Positions 34,790 through 46,223 of a stretch of DNA of 64,000 bases are shown piece by piece. Source of the DNA: Chitinophagales bacterium (lineage in GTDB: Bacteria; Bacteroidota; Bacteroidia; Chitinophagales; LD1). The position numbers and the translations under genes were made by a program. Under the pieces are notes generated by a model. The model saw only the letters and a list, made by a program, of their open reading frames with translations. It ran no database searches and had not been told where the DNA came from. The number at the start of each line of letters is the position of its first letter. The stretch's first letter is position 1. The DNA lies in NCBI GenBank assembly GCA_016787045.1, contig JAEUVA010000002.1, positions 210,616 through 274,615 of the forward strand. Reading direction: 5' to 3'.

Positions 34790-35575
34790 ATGCAAAAGAT
34801 GAAATACATAATGATAGCGTTGCTCTTGGTGCCTGCTTTTGCATTTTTGCCCAGCGATAAATCGTTTGAAGAAATTCAGAAATCGTTTCCGCGAGTGAGC
34901 GAGGCGTATGAGCGTAAAGAAGAACTGATAAAAATGCGCTGCCGCTCTAAAGATGTGGCCGAGGAGTTTGGCAATATGTTTATTCGGGTGTTTAAACAAG
35001 AGGCACAAATGGAAGTATGGGTGCGCAATTCTTTTGGCAATTACATTCTTTTTAATTCTTACAAAGTATATGCTATGTCGGGCACACTTGGCCCCAAACG
35101 CCAACAAGGCGATGCACAGGTGCCCGAGGGTTTTTACCATATCAATGAGTTTAATCCATACAGCAATTATCTGCTCAGCTTGGGTATTAACTACCCCAAC
35201 GAGTCAGACATGAAGTTGAGTGCTGCTCCCAAAAAAGGGGGTAGTATTTTTATACATGGCGGGCAGGTGAGTGCCGGATGTATGGCTATGAGTGATTATT
35301 ATATTGAAGATATTTACCTGTGTGCCGTTAAAGCGCGTAATCAGGGGCAAGAAAAAATTCCGGTACACGTTTTTCCTTTCCGGATGACTACCCAAAACAC
35401 CTACAACGCACTTACAAAACCCGAAAACAAAGCACACGCCAAGTTGTGGGCTAACTTGCAGCAGGGCTATTTGTTTTTTGAGCAAAACAAGCGGGTACCC
35501 GATGTATATGTATCTGCTGAAGGGTACTACAAGTTTGTAGATGTGAATGCCGCTCAGGCCTCATCGGGCAAGTAA
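34790..35575 (+). CDS. Secreted L,D-transpeptidase-like (YkuD/ErfK family) protein
   Basis: From the ATG at 34790 the product is 261 residues, with a signal peptide (MQKMKYIMIALLLVPAFAFL). An alternative ATG at 34799 gives the same signal. The catalytic signature is IHGGQVSAGCMAMSD: the His, then Ser-x-Gly-Cys, is the YkuD nucleophile motif. Upstream are VYAMSGTLGPKRQQGDAQVPEGFYHI and SLGINYPN. The domain cross-links or remodels peptidoglycan through meso-DAP, and members of this subgroup are usually annotated murein L,D-transpeptidase. The frame is open upstream to 34697 without a sensible leader. It converges on ppk1 with an 8-bp gap. Confidence 0.88.
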   Translation: MQKMKYIMIALLLVPAFAFLPSDKSFEEIQKSFPRVSEAYERKEELIKMRCRSKDVAEEFGNMFIRVFKQEAQMEVWVRNSFGNYILFNSYKVYAMSGTLGPKRQQGDAQVPEGFYHINEFNPYSNYLLSLGINYPNESDMKLSAAPKKGGSIFIHGGQVSAGCMAMSDYYIEDIYLCAVKARNQGQEKIPVHVFPFRMTTQNTYNALTKPENKAHAKLWANLQQGYLFFEQNKRVPDVYVSAEGYYKFVDVNAAQASSGK

Positions 35576-35583
35576 TCTGTTTT

Positions 35584-37629
35584 CTATTTCAACATTTCGT
35601 AAATGGCTTCTTGTGCGCGTACTTTTGGTGCGCTGGCATGTATGCGCAATTCATTGCGCAAACCGGGGTCTATGGTGCGGGTTTTGGTGTTATCGCTCCA
35701 TTGTACCTCCATTATTCTACGTAGCTCACGTTGTATGCTTTTGTCGTAAATGGGGCAGCCGGTTTCTACACGGTAATCAAGGTTGCGGGTCATCCAGTCG
35801 GCACTGGAAATAAAGTAGAGTTCATCACCACAATTTTTAAAAATAAAGATGCGGGAGTGCTCTAAAAACTTATCTACTAAACTGATTACTTCAATATTTT
35901 CGCTCATGCCTGGCACACCGGGTACCAGCGTGCAAATGCCGCGCACTATGGCACGAACTTTAACACCGGCACGCCCGGCTTTGTAAAGCTGGCTAATCAT
36001 TTCTTCATCTACCAAGCTGTTCATTTTAATAAAAATCTCTGCGGGCTTGCCTTTGCGGGCATGGTCTATTTCGTTTTCAATGAGCTTAATAAACTTTTTG
36101 CGGGTAGAAAGTGGCGAAAGGATAAGGTGCTTGTACTGATGTACTTTGTAGTTTTTTTCAAAAAAATCAAACACATGTTCAACCTCTTTTGTAATGGCGC
36201 TGTTGCTTGTAAACAGGGCATCATCGCTATACACTTGCGAGGTTTGCTCATTGTAGTTGCCGGTAGTAATGTTGGCGTAATGTTGGTTTTTTCCTGCCTC
36301 GGTGCGGGTAATGAGGCAGAGTTTGGAATGTACTTTTAACCCCTGTACACCATAAATAACTTGTATGCCTTCGTCTTGCAGTTGCTGCGCCCATTTAATG
36401 TTGGCTTCTTCGTCAAAACGGGCTTGCAGTTCTACCACAGCCACTACATGTTTACCATTTTTTGCGGCATTGATAAGTGCATTAATCACCATCGATTTTG
36501 CAGCCACACGGTACAGCGTGATTTTGATAGTTTTTACCAAAGGGTCAATTGCTGCTTCGCGCAAAAAATCAATAAAGTGGGCGAAACTTTGGTATGGGTA
36601 GTGCAGCATAATGTCCTGCTTTTTCAGAACTTCAAAAAAGCTGGCACCGGTGGGTAGTTTTTTGTGTGGTATGGGCTTAATGCGTTGGTAGTAGAGGGCA
36701 TCGTTTCCCATTTTTGGAAAACGCATAAAGTCTTTGAAATTATGGTATCGGCCACCGGGCAAAATATTGTCGTTGTCTTTGAGTTTCATTTTCAGTTTAA
36801 TGAACTCAAACAGGTCGCGGGGTATTTGTTTGTCATATACAAACCGTACAGGCACACCTTTTTGGCGGGCTTTCACACTCTTGGTAATCTTATCTAAAAA
36901 GCTGTGGGATATATCGTTGTCTATATCCAGTTCTGCATCGCGGGTTACTTTTATGGTGTAGGCCTCTATCTGGTTGTATGGAAAGGCCACAAACACCTCT
37001 TTTAGATTGTAGCGAATTACATCATCTAATAATATGATGTATTTGTTTTTGCCTTTAAATGGTAAAATCAAAAACCGGTCGGCCACATCGGTGGGTACTT
37101 CTGCCAGGGCGTATTGCTTACTCTGCGGTTTATTTTTTACAGAAAGACGTATGGCCAGATAGATGGCTTTATCTTTTAGCTCCGGAAAGGTTTTTACCTG
37201 CTGAAGCATAATGGGTACCAGCGCGTGGCGTACGTTTTCGTTGAAATAGTTTTTTACAAACTCACCTTGCTCTGCATTCAATTGTGTTTCGTTAATAATG
37301 TGTATCCCTTTTTTGCTGAGTTCAGCATGTATCTGGCTGTAAATTTCTTCAAACTTGCGCCCCTGACGCAGCACGGCTTTTTGTACTTCGCTGAGTATTT
37401 TTTTGGGCTTGTAGTGAATCGTAGCTTTAGCGCGTTTACCCAAAGCCAGCAATCGTTTGAGCGTAGCTATACGCACCCGAAAAAACTCATCTTGATTATT
37501 GGAGAAAATGCCCAAAAAGCGAAGTCGCTCTAACAAAGGCACATTAGCATCTGCTGCTTCTTGCAACACTCTTTCATTGAAACTTAACCAACTAATTTCG
37601 CGGTTAATAAAACTATCTTGCTTAGCCAT
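35584..37629 (-). CDS. ppk1: Polyphosphate kinase 1
   Basis: The 681-residue enzyme polymerises the gamma-phosphate of ATP into polyphosphate. The N-domain starts FINREISWLSFNERVLQEA and RLRFLGIFSNNQDEFFRVR. The catalytic His lies in GLKVHSKLCLITR, and the second essential His is in FLEHSRIFIFKN. SSADWMTRNLDYRVE is near the C-terminus. ALINAAKNGKHVVAVVELQARFDE is also conserved. The length is usual for the family. It probably forms its own transcription unit, because it is divergent from the GluQ-RS-like gene across 157 bp. Confidence 0.95.
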   Translation of the reverse strand: MAKQDSFINREISWLSFNERVLQEAADANVPLLERLRFLGIFSNNQDEFFRVRIATLKRLLALGKRAKATIHYKPKKILSEVQKAVLRQGRKFEEIYSQIHAELSKKGIHIINETQLNAEQGEFVKNYFNENVRHALVPIMLQQVKTFPELKDKAIYLAIRLSVKNKPQSKQYALAEVPTDVADRFLILPFKGKNKYIILLDDVIRYNLKEVFVAFPYNQIEAYTIKVTRDAELDIDNDISHSFLDKITKSVKARQKGVPVRFVYDKQIPRDLFEFIKLKMKLKDNDNILPGGRYHNFKDFMRFPKMGNDALYYQRIKPIPHKKLPTGASFFEVLKKQDIMLHYPYQSFAHFIDFLREAAIDPLVKTIKITLYRVAAKSMVINALINAAKNGKHVVAVVELQARFDEEANIKWAQQLQDEGIQVIYGVQGLKVHSKLCLITRTEAGKNQHYANITTGNYNEQTSQVYSDDALFTSNSAITKEVEHVFDFFEKNYKVHQYKHLILSPLSTRKKFIKLIENEIDHARKGKPAEIFIKMNSLVDEEMISQLYKAGRAGVKVRAIVRGICTLVPGVPGMSENIEVISLVDKFLEHSRIFIFKNCGDELYFISSADWMTRNLDYRVETGCPIYDKSIQRELRRIMEVQWSDNTKTRTIDPGLRNELRIHASAPKVRAQEAIYEMLK

Positions 37630-37786
37630 AAATGGTACAACTACACGGTGGGTTTTAAATTCTAAAAGTAATTGTTGGCAGCACTAAAAAAATAAAAGCT
37701 ACCTGTTTGATTGGAATTTTAATGTTGGCTTAACATGCTTGAACCGTTTTTAAAGTTGGTGATTACAGATTAATTTGCTTTGCACC

Positions 37787-38659
37787 ATGAACCTAAAAAG
37801 CCGTATTGCCCCCACCCCCAGCGGATACTTACACTTAGGCAATGCGTTTAATTTTCTCCTTACCTGGTGGTTGGTTCGTCAAAGCAAAGGCGTGTTGCAA
37901 TTGCGTATTGATGATGTAGATGCCCCGCGCATACAGCCGGAGTACCTTAACGATGTGTTTTATACCCTTGAATGGTTGGGCATAGATTGGGATGAGGGAC
38001 CGTTTAGTGCCGAGCAACATCGCAAAGAATTTTCTATGCAGTTGCGTTTGCCCGAATACAGAGCGCACTTGTTATATCTAATTGAACAAAATGTAGTGTA
38101 CGCTTGTACATGCTCCCGAAGCGATGTGGCAAAAGGATTATCGTGCAATTGTGTAAAGAAGCACAAAACCGCTTTACCCCAAAAGAAGTTTGCTTACAAA
38201 ATGAAAACAGATAACGCTGTAACATCATACACCGATGGGTGGAGTGGATATCAAACAGCAATCCTCCATGAAGTAATGCCCAATTTTGTAGTGTGGCGCA
38301 ACGATAATTTACCTGCCTATCAACTCTTTTCGGTGATAGAAGATAATAGGAGTGGAGTGAATGCTATAGTACGTGGCGAGGATTTGCTGCACACCACAGC
38401 CGCTCAACTATTTTTAGCCGATAAACTGGGTATGCAATCATTTCATCAAGTACAGTTCTATCATCATCCGTTGCTGACAGATAGTAATGGATCAAAATTG
38501 TCTAAATCGGCAGGTTCTTTGTCGCTAAAAAATATTCGGGAGTCCGGTCAGTCGGCACAACAAGTATTGCAGTCATTTTCAAACTGGCTTAAATTGAAAA
38601 CTCCCGTTTGTCAAGCGAAAGAGTTGCTTGACATCTCTATTAACGTGGTATGTTTTTGA
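37787..38659 (+). CDS. gluQ: GluRS-like synthetase, glutamyl-Q tRNA(Asp) synthetase type
   Basis: From the ATG at 37787 the product is 290 residues and contains only the GluRS catalytic core. It has RIAPTPSGYLHLGNAFNFLL (HIGH-type), LRIDDVDAPR, IVRGEDLLHTTAAQLFL and GSKLSKSAGS (KMSKS-type), with no anticodon-binding domain. Cysteines CTC and CNC about 20 residues apart (ACTCSRSD and LSCNC) match the zinc site of GluQ-RS. That enzyme glutamylates queuosine-34 of tRNA-Asp instead of the 3' end. A TTG start at 37775 is possible but less likely. The assignment against a truncated GluRS is supported by the zinc cysteines and the intact motifs. Confidence 0.82.
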   Translation: MNLKSRIAPTPSGYLHLGNAFNFLLTWWLVRQSKGVLQLRIDDVDAPRIQPEYLNDVFYTLEWLGIDWDEGPFSAEQHRKEFSMQLRLPEYRAHLLYLIEQNVVYACTCSRSDVAKGLSCNCVKKHKTALPQKKFAYKMKTDNAVTSYTDGWSGYQTAILHEVMPNFVVWRNDNLPAYQLFSVIEDNRSGVNAIVRGEDLLHTTAAQLFLADKLGMQSFHQVQFYHHPLLTDSNGSKLSKSAGSLSLKNIRESGQSAQQVLQSFSNWLKLKTPVCQAKELLDISINVVCF

Positions 38660-38692
38660 TTAGCAAACCTTTCTTGTTTCACATACGGCAAT

Positions 38693-38722
38693 AAAAAACG
38701 GTGCACTGTTGCCAGTGCACCG
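38693..38722 (-). terminator. Rho-independent terminator of katG
   Basis: On the minus strand a 10-bp perfect stem (CGGTGCACTG / CAGTGCACCG, plus positions 38713-38722 and 38699-38708) with a 4-nt loop is followed by TTTTTT. It lies about 90 bp past the katG stop and also separates it from the convergent gluQ gene. Confidence 0.9.
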
Positions 38723-38808
38723 CTAACTACCCTGCTAACCCTATCTTTGTTTCTCTATTACATAACAAGTTACGATGTTTTAAGCACCTTGGATTTCTAA
38801 TTCTGTAT

Positions 38809-41070
<2,262 letters not shown>

Positions 41071-41077
41071 CTGATAT

Positions 41078-41097
41078 TATCTATACTTGCATAGATA
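41078..41097. promoter_or_regulatory. Putative OxyR operator between katG and oxyR
   Basis: TATCTAT (41078-41084) and ATAGATA (41091-41097) form a 7-bp perfect inverted repeat with a 6-bp spacer. The CTAT/ATAG cores are those of the E. coli OxyR site, although the spacer there is 7 bp. It is 8 bp upstream of oxyR's own ATG, so autoregulation is also likely. Confidence 0.65.
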
Positions 41098-41105
41098 TTG
41101 TCAAT

Positions 41106-42041
41106 ATGAATTTTCAACAGTTAGAATACATAGTTGCCGTAGAGCGGCACCGGCATTTTGTTACCGCAGCAGAGCACTGCTACGTGACTCAGGCCACGCT
41201 TAGCATGATGATTAAAAAACTGGAGGAGGAGTTGAATACTAAAATATTTGACCGCTCTAAGCAACCCGTAGTCCCCACCGAAAACGGGACCAAAATTATA
41301 GAGCAAGCCAAGGTGATATTGAAAGAAGCAGAGCGGCTCAAGAGTATTTCTGATGCTGAACAAGTAGCCGCAGTAGGGGAGTTGCGGGTTGGAATTATCC
41401 CTACACTGGCCCCTTATCTTTTGCCCTTATTTTTAAAAAACTTCTTAAAAAACCACCCCAAAATAAAACTACAAATCAGCGAGTTGACTACCGATGTCAT
41501 TATAGAGCGAATCAAGCACAATCAACTAGATGCCGGCATTCTGGCCATACCACTCAGCGACCCCGACCTGGTAGAAAAGCCGCTCTTTACCGAAGAGTTT
41601 GTAATTTACTCTTCGCAAAAAATGCTCTCTGCAAAGAAAAAGTATCTGCTACCTACAGACCTTGACCCCGACCGCTTGTGGCTGCTGGAAGAAGGCCACT
41701 GCCTGCGTAATCAAGTCATAAACTTGTGTGAGTTAAAACTAAACGAGCGAAACCTCCACCAGTTTGACCTCTCAGCCAGCAGTATAGAAACACTCAAAAA
41801 AGTGGTGGAAATGAACGAGGGCATTACCATACTTCCACAACTTTCGCTATCGGGCTTAAACAAAAAGCAATTGCAAAATACACGTCAGTTTAAATCCCCG
41901 GTGCCGGTTCGTCAAATCGGACTGATTTGCTTTCGCTATTTCGTTAAAGAAAAGTTGCTGGCTGCTCTTTCTGAATCTATTATCACTACACTACCCGAAA
42001 GTATGCTGTCTGATAAGGGAAAAATGGTCATTGACATATAA
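41106..42041 (+). CDS. oxyR: Peroxide-sensing LysR-type regulator OxyR
   Basis: The 311-residue regulator has a LysR winged helix-turn-helix (residues 1-60: LEYIVAVERHRHFVTAAEHCYVTQATLS) and a periplasmic-binding-like effector domain. The peroxide-sensing pair is present in EEGHCLRNQVINLCE. By counting, the cysteines are C199 and C208, the same numbers as in E. coli OxyR, whose disulfide activates the protein. SSIETLKKVVEMNEGITILPQL also matches the family. The gene is divergent from katG, a standard OxyR target arrangement, and its start lies almost inside the putative operator. Confidence 0.95.
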   Translation: MNFQQLEYIVAVERHRHFVTAAEHCYVTQATLSMMIKKLEEELNTKIFDRSKQPVVPTENGTKIIEQAKVILKEAERLKSISDAEQVAAVGELRVGIIPTLAPYLLPLFLKNFLKNHPKIKLQISELTTDVIIERIKHNQLDAGILAIPLSDPDLVEKPLFTEEFVIYSSQKMLSAKKKYLLPTDLDPDRLWLLEEGHCLRNQVINLCELKLNERNLHQFDLSASSIETLKKVVEMNEGITILPQLSLSGLNKKQLQNTRQFKSPVPVRQIGLICFRYFVKEKLLAALSESIITTLPESMLSDKGKMVIDI

Positions 42042-42110
42042 TACTTACAAAACAACAGCAGGTTAAGCTAAGTGGTAAAAACAACTTAGCAGTCAACAAT
42101 CAATGCCTCC

Positions 42111-44498
42111 TTAAAAGTTGTATCCCACCTGAAAGGTAAAATTACGCGGTGCCTCTATCAAAGCCGGCCTCAGCATATATTCCTTGTTGAATACGTTTTT
42201 GCAGATAAAGTTGAACAGAAACTTGTCTTTGTAGCTATAACCTGCCCGCACATCCATCACAAAATCGCCTTTATTGTGGGCCGCGCGGAACTTGCTCACC
42301 ACCCCTAAAGCGCCAATTCCTACATTGTCAATATTCTTCATAAAACTATTGAAAAACATACTGGTACCAAACGTAAACCCTTTGTAGTTGGCTTGTATAT
42401 CGGCCTTGGCAGAATGCTGTATCCTATACTTTAAAATTTTTACTGAGGCAGGATTAGTGGGGTCGTAACTAAGGTTGCGGGGGTCTATAAAAGAATAGCC
42501 AATCAAAAAGTTGAGTGGCACACCAAAAATTTTACCATTGGCTATAGCGCTAAACTCCACGCCCATAATCCGGGCATCCGTAATGTTTTGCGCCTGAAAG
42601 GGGATACCTATGGCATTAGCCAACAAAGAGTCCGGCAGTTTATCATACAGTTGAAACTCTATCATATCATGGTAGCGCATAATAAAACCACTCACATCAA
42701 AGTAGGCCAGCCACTTGCTAATCTTCACCCCTTGCTTAATGCCAATTTCTGCACTCCAGCCATTCTCGGGGCGCAGCGAATCGTTGGGGTAAACCTGTGC
42801 ACCACTGCGCACAGTGTAAACATACTTTTCGCTCAAAGCCGGGTAGCGGAAACCCTGTCCAAATGATGCCCGGATAAATGTACCCTCTGTAGCTTGGTAA
42901 TTGGCGCCAATACGGAATAGGGGAGTAACCGGTGAAACAATATCTTTTTTGGCCTTACCGTTTTTACCGGCATGATGTATAAGGTTAACAAGCGGCAAGC
43001 GGTTTAGTACCATTTCTTTACTCAGTTGAGCCACCTCAATTCGCAAACCACCTGATACAGTTAGTTTTTCAAAAAATTTTTTCTCGGCTTGTATGTAAGC
43101 CGAAAAATTCATCACATCCCTGCCGGTGTAGTACTTTATCTTGTTAATGTCGGCCACCAATTGCCCAAAAGTTTTGCCATATATAACCGAGTAATAGCCA
43201 TTGGTGCCTGTTGTGATAGTAAAGTTGATTTTGTTGAAACGTTTTACAAACGAATAGTCGTAATAAAACTGTGTGCTCTCGCTGCTATCACCGGTAGTAG
43301 AGTTATACTTAGAGTTAAACACTCTGAACTTAACACTGTGCTTATTCTCCTTTTTATCGTAGTAATTCAGGTACGGGTCTATAGTAAAAGTGCGGGTGCT
43401 CGTAATGGCCACCTCACTGGGGATATACATGTCCAGAGCCACCCCTTTGCACGCAAAAAAATCTTTCAGGTTTTGGTGAAAGAAACCCATGTTTAAACCC
43501 ACAGTAAGGTTATTGAGTTTTTTGGGGGTGTAGCGCAGCTTGGCCATCATGCGGGCGCGCTTGTAGTCATTATCTTTCCTAAAACTCATGTCTTGCTGAT
43601 ACGCGCCACTAACCACTACACCAAAATCGCCATACTGCTTAGCATGTGTAAACTGTGCTCCGCCAAACATTGGGTGCTGTACACGCTGAATGGTGTCTCC
43701 ATTTAGTTTAATGCGGTTGCGGCTCCACCAATGGTTCCAGGTGCGCTGCCGCGGCTGGTCGTAAAAGCCGTAGTTGATCAGTAACTTGTTCACCATTTCT
43801 TGCTTGGGCTGTATGGTCCGCAGGTTAATCACTCCGTTGAGTGCCGATGAGCCGTACATGGCCGATGAAGAACCCTTAATCACCTCCACTTGCTCTAAAC
43901 CCTCTATAGGAATCATTTCCCAAATAATGCTGCCGTTTTCTGGGCTTATCATGGGCATTTCATCCAAAAGTGCCAAAACTCGGTTGCTGGTAGCATCGCT
44001 AAAACCGCTGCCACCCCGTATGCTGATAGTTTTGCCCAACATATTCACCCCCGGTACCTTGTTCATGGCTTCATCCATGCGGGCATTGTTTTGCTGTATC
44101 ACATTGGCGCGCAGCACCTCCATACTCGTTATTTCCTCACTCAATTTTTTCTCGTACTTAGTGCCCGTTACCACTATTATATCCATCTCTTTTTCTTCTA
44201 CGCCCATCAACACATTTTGCTCTTTGTCTTTGCCGGGTAGTATAGAAATCAAAAAACTGCGTTTGGCATACCCGGTGTACGAAAACTCTACGGTATGCGT
44301 GCCGGGGTTTAACTGCAACTCGTATTTACCATCCACATCGGTAATTGTACCATTTTGTGTGCCCTTTACTTGTACAATTACACCCACCATAGTGGACTTG
44401 TCTTTTTCATCAGTAACGGTGCCGTATAGTTTTACGGTTTGGGCAGAAATATATGTTGTAAAAAGCGCGGTCAAACACAGAAGCAAAAAACGGCTCAT
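42111..44498 (-). CDS. TonB-dependent outer-membrane receptor with carboxypeptidase-regulatory-like N-domain
   Basis: From the ATG at 44498 the product is 795 residues with a signal peptide (MSRFLLLCLTALFTTYISA). A CarboxypepD_reg-like domain (LYGTVTDEKDKSTMVGVIVQVKGT, about 23-105) follows. The plug domain reads MDEAMNKVPGVNMLGKTISIRGGSGFSD, IEGLEQVEVIKGSSSAMYGSSALNGVINL. The 22-stranded barrel ends in the aromatic FTFQVGYNF typical of the last strand. No SusD partner gene is adjacent, so it is probably an iron-siderophore, cobalamin or other small-ligand receptor rather than a glycan utilisation pair. The ligand cannot be deduced. It is transcribed towards oxyR. Confidence 0.92.
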   Translation of the reverse strand: MSRFLLLCLTALFTTYISAQTVKLYGTVTDEKDKSTMVGVIVQVKGTQNGTITDVDGKYELQLNPGTHTVEFSYTGYAKRSFLISILPGKDKEQNVLMGVEEKEMDIIVVTGTKYEKKLSEEITSMEVLRANVIQQNNARMDEAMNKVPGVNMLGKTISIRGGSGFSDATSNRVLALLDEMPMISPENGSIIWEMIPIEGLEQVEVIKGSSSAMYGSSALNGVINLRTIQPKQEMVNKLLINYGFYDQPRQRTWNHWWSRNRIKLNGDTIQRVQHPMFGGAQFTHAKQYGDFGVVVSGAYQQDMSFRKDNDYKRARMMAKLRYTPKKLNNLTVGLNMGFFHQNLKDFFACKGVALDMYIPSEVAITSTRTFTIDPYLNYYDKKENKHSVKFRVFNSKYNSTTGDSSESTQFYYDYSFVKRFNKINFTITTGTNGYYSVIYGKTFGQLVADINKIKYYTGRDVMNFSAYIQAEKKFFEKLTVSGGLRIEVAQLSKEMVLNRLPLVNLIHHAGKNGKAKKDIVSPVTPLFRIGANYQATEGTFIRASFGQGFRYPALSEKYVYTVRSGAQVYPNDSLRPENGWSAEIGIKQGVKISKWLAYFDVSGFIMRYHDMIEFQLYDKLPDSLLANAIGIPFQAQNITDARIMGVEFSAIANGKIFGVPLNFLIGYSFIDPRNLSYDPTNPASVKILKYRIQHSAKADIQANYKGFTFGTSMFFNSFMKNIDNVGIGALGVVSKFRAAHNKGDFVMDVRAGYSYKDKFLFNFICKNVFNKEYMLRPALIEAPRNFTFQVGYNF

Positions 44499-44800
44499 CA
44501 GTCGGTTTTGTGTGATGCAGCGGTTAGCTTTGGGTTTAGAAAACATTACCGCTGCGAAAATTTCGTAGCGGCTAAAATAGAATTTTTGCAGAGGGGCAAA
44601 ATCTCAGGAATCGGGTTATCCACATTCACTGTACAGCACACTTTGTATTCATCTCATATAGCAAGAGAGCGAGGCCGCAAGCAAAAAGCGCAGCAGTGGT
44701 GCCTGTCCCTTTCTAATCACACATTCCCCCGCCATGCCATGCTGTATCAAGTTTAATTTTTTACACAGTTTACTGAACAGACTTGATTAGCCCCCCAATA

Positions 44801-44864
44801 GTGGCCATATTATCTACTCAAAAAATATATTCAATACTCAAGAGACAATAGAGCATACTCAAAT
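44801..44864 (-). repeat. Diverged copies of the 21-bp repeat family
   Basis: ACTCA recurs at 44816, 44836 and 44857 (spacing 20 and 21). The unit 44836-44856 matches a unit of the 62.65-kb array (inverse orientation) at 18 of 21 positions. The left edge GGCCATATTA is shared with the end of that array too. Confidence 0.6.
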
Positions 44865-44945
44865 GGTTTTGTATGCATATAGACCAAATGAACATTTTAA
44901 ATTACTCATAATTTACATTATGTTAAACAGTGAATCTAAAGATAA

Positions 44946-44962
44946 AGGGAGCTTAACTCCCT
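44946..44962 (-). terminator. Weak terminator-like hairpin after the TPR gene
   Basis: AGGGAG and CTCCCT form a perfect 6-bp stem with a 5-nt loop, 25 bp past the TPR stop. The minus strand continues TTTATCTTT, a T-rich but imperfect tail. Confidence 0.45.
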
Positions 44963-44987
44963 AAATCTATATTACTGTAGCGCTATA

Positions 44988-46151
44988 TTAAAGTCCTAAC
45001 TTCAACTTTACGTTCGTGTAGTTCTTTTTGATTTGTGGATCATCCGGGTGCAGCTTTGTAGCTTGCTCTAAATACGGAAATGCTTTTTGGAGCCATTGTT
45101 TCTGCTCAGCATCCATAGCATCGTATTTCTTTTGTTCTGCTGCCGTAGTACCCAGCTTGTTCATTTGCTCTAACAAGTTATTTGATTTCTTTACATAAAT
45201 AGCCGCTATGTTGTTATACGGCTTAGCATGTGCCGGCTCCGGTTTCTTGGCTTTGTTAACCTCTATAGATTTGTTGTAGTAAACAATAGCAGAGTCTTCA
45301 TTAAACATTTTTTCGTTTTCATACGCCAATCCTTTAATAAACAAGGCCTCTCCATTAGTTGGGTCCAGCGCCAGCAAACTATTCAGGTAGCTTACCCCTT
45401 CTACATACTTCTGCTCTACCAAAAAGAAGTTTAAGCGCTCTATAATAAGGTCTTGATTTTTAGGGTACTTTGCCAAACCCTCTTCGCAAATTTTAAGCGC
45501 TTCGGCACCATTATTTTGTTTGTTGTACAAACGCACTAAAGTACTATACACAGCCGGTGAAGGAATCAAAGTAAGTAACTCTTTGTATGCCTGAATGGCA
45601 CCATCTATATTACCGGCCTCAGTAGCTGCTGCACCGGCACTTTTCAATATGGTAGTATCTTGTACATACGTTTTTTGGTTTTTGGCCTTAAGTACATTGT
45701 TCATTTCTTTAACGGTGCTAAAGTACTGGTAAGCACCGGCATAGTTGCGGGCTATGTACTGGTCGTAACCGGCATTAAAAGCACCAATAGTAATGGGTGC
45801 CAGCGAGTTAGCTACTTCTGCCCAGTCCTTAAACTTGGGGTCGTTTATGTCCATCAGCTTTTTAAAGGCCTTAGATGCTTCAAAGGCCGCATTACCGTAT
45901 TGTTTATTCAATACCGTATCGCGAAACACCAAACTGTAAAGCTGCCCCCTATAAAACCAGGTTTTTGATTTTTCGCTGGTGGCCGGGTTCACTGCTGCTT
46001 CATCGGTACATTTAATGCCTTTTTCCAAATCAGAGGGTCCACCACCGGTGTTGTAGTTATTCATGGCGTTCCAGGCGCAAATGTTGTTGCCATCTTGTGC
46101 TGAAGCTACTGTTGCTGCCAAAATAGTCAAGGAAAGAAAAATGTTTTTCAT
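44988..46151 (-). CDS. Secreted/periplasmic TPR-repeat protein
   Basis: From the ATG at 46151 the product is 387 residues with a signal peptide ending at A-S-A/Q (MKNIFLSLTILAATVASAQ). The rest is a chain of TPR helices, for example ATEAGNIDGAIQAYKELLTL, YSTLVRLYNKQNNGAEALKICEEGL and FPYLEQATKLHPDDPQIKKNY. It probably scaffolds protein contacts in the envelope. No partner is suggested by context. It is 72 bp downstream of gyrA on the same strand and may be read from that transcript or from its own promoter. Confidence 0.85.
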   Translation of the reverse strand: MKNIFLSLTILAATVASAQDGNNICAWNAMNNYNTGGGPSDLEKGIKCTDEAAVNPATSEKSKTWFYRGQLYSLVFRDTVLNKQYGNAAFEASKAFKKLMDINDPKFKDWAEVANSLAPITIGAFNAGYDQYIARNYAGAYQYFSTVKEMNNVLKAKNQKTYVQDTTILKSAGAAATEAGNIDGAIQAYKELLTLIPSPAVYSTLVRLYNKQNNGAEALKICEEGLAKYPKNQDLIIERLNFFLVEQKYVEGVSYLNSLLALDPTNGEALFIKGLAYENEKMFNEDSAIVYYNKSIEVNKAKKPEPAHAKPYNNIAAIYVKKSNNLLEQMNKLGTTAAEQKKYDAMDAEQKQWLQKAFPYLEQATKLHPDDPQIKKNYTNVKLKLGL

Positions 46152-46223
46152 GTTTAGTTTAAGTTTTGTGGGTTTTTGAATCAAAACTGTGCCTTTTTAT
46201 TGATTTTTTAAGTGTTTAACAAA

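Larger units (their letters stand above)
44499..44987. other. 489-bp gene-free region
   Basis: The region lies upstream of the TonB receptor and downstream of the TPR gene. It contains diverged copies of the 21-bp repeat at 44801-44864 and a hairpin at 44946-44962. One DnaA-box-like nonamer at 44617-44625 is probably chance. I see no supported coding sequence. Confidence 0.7.
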
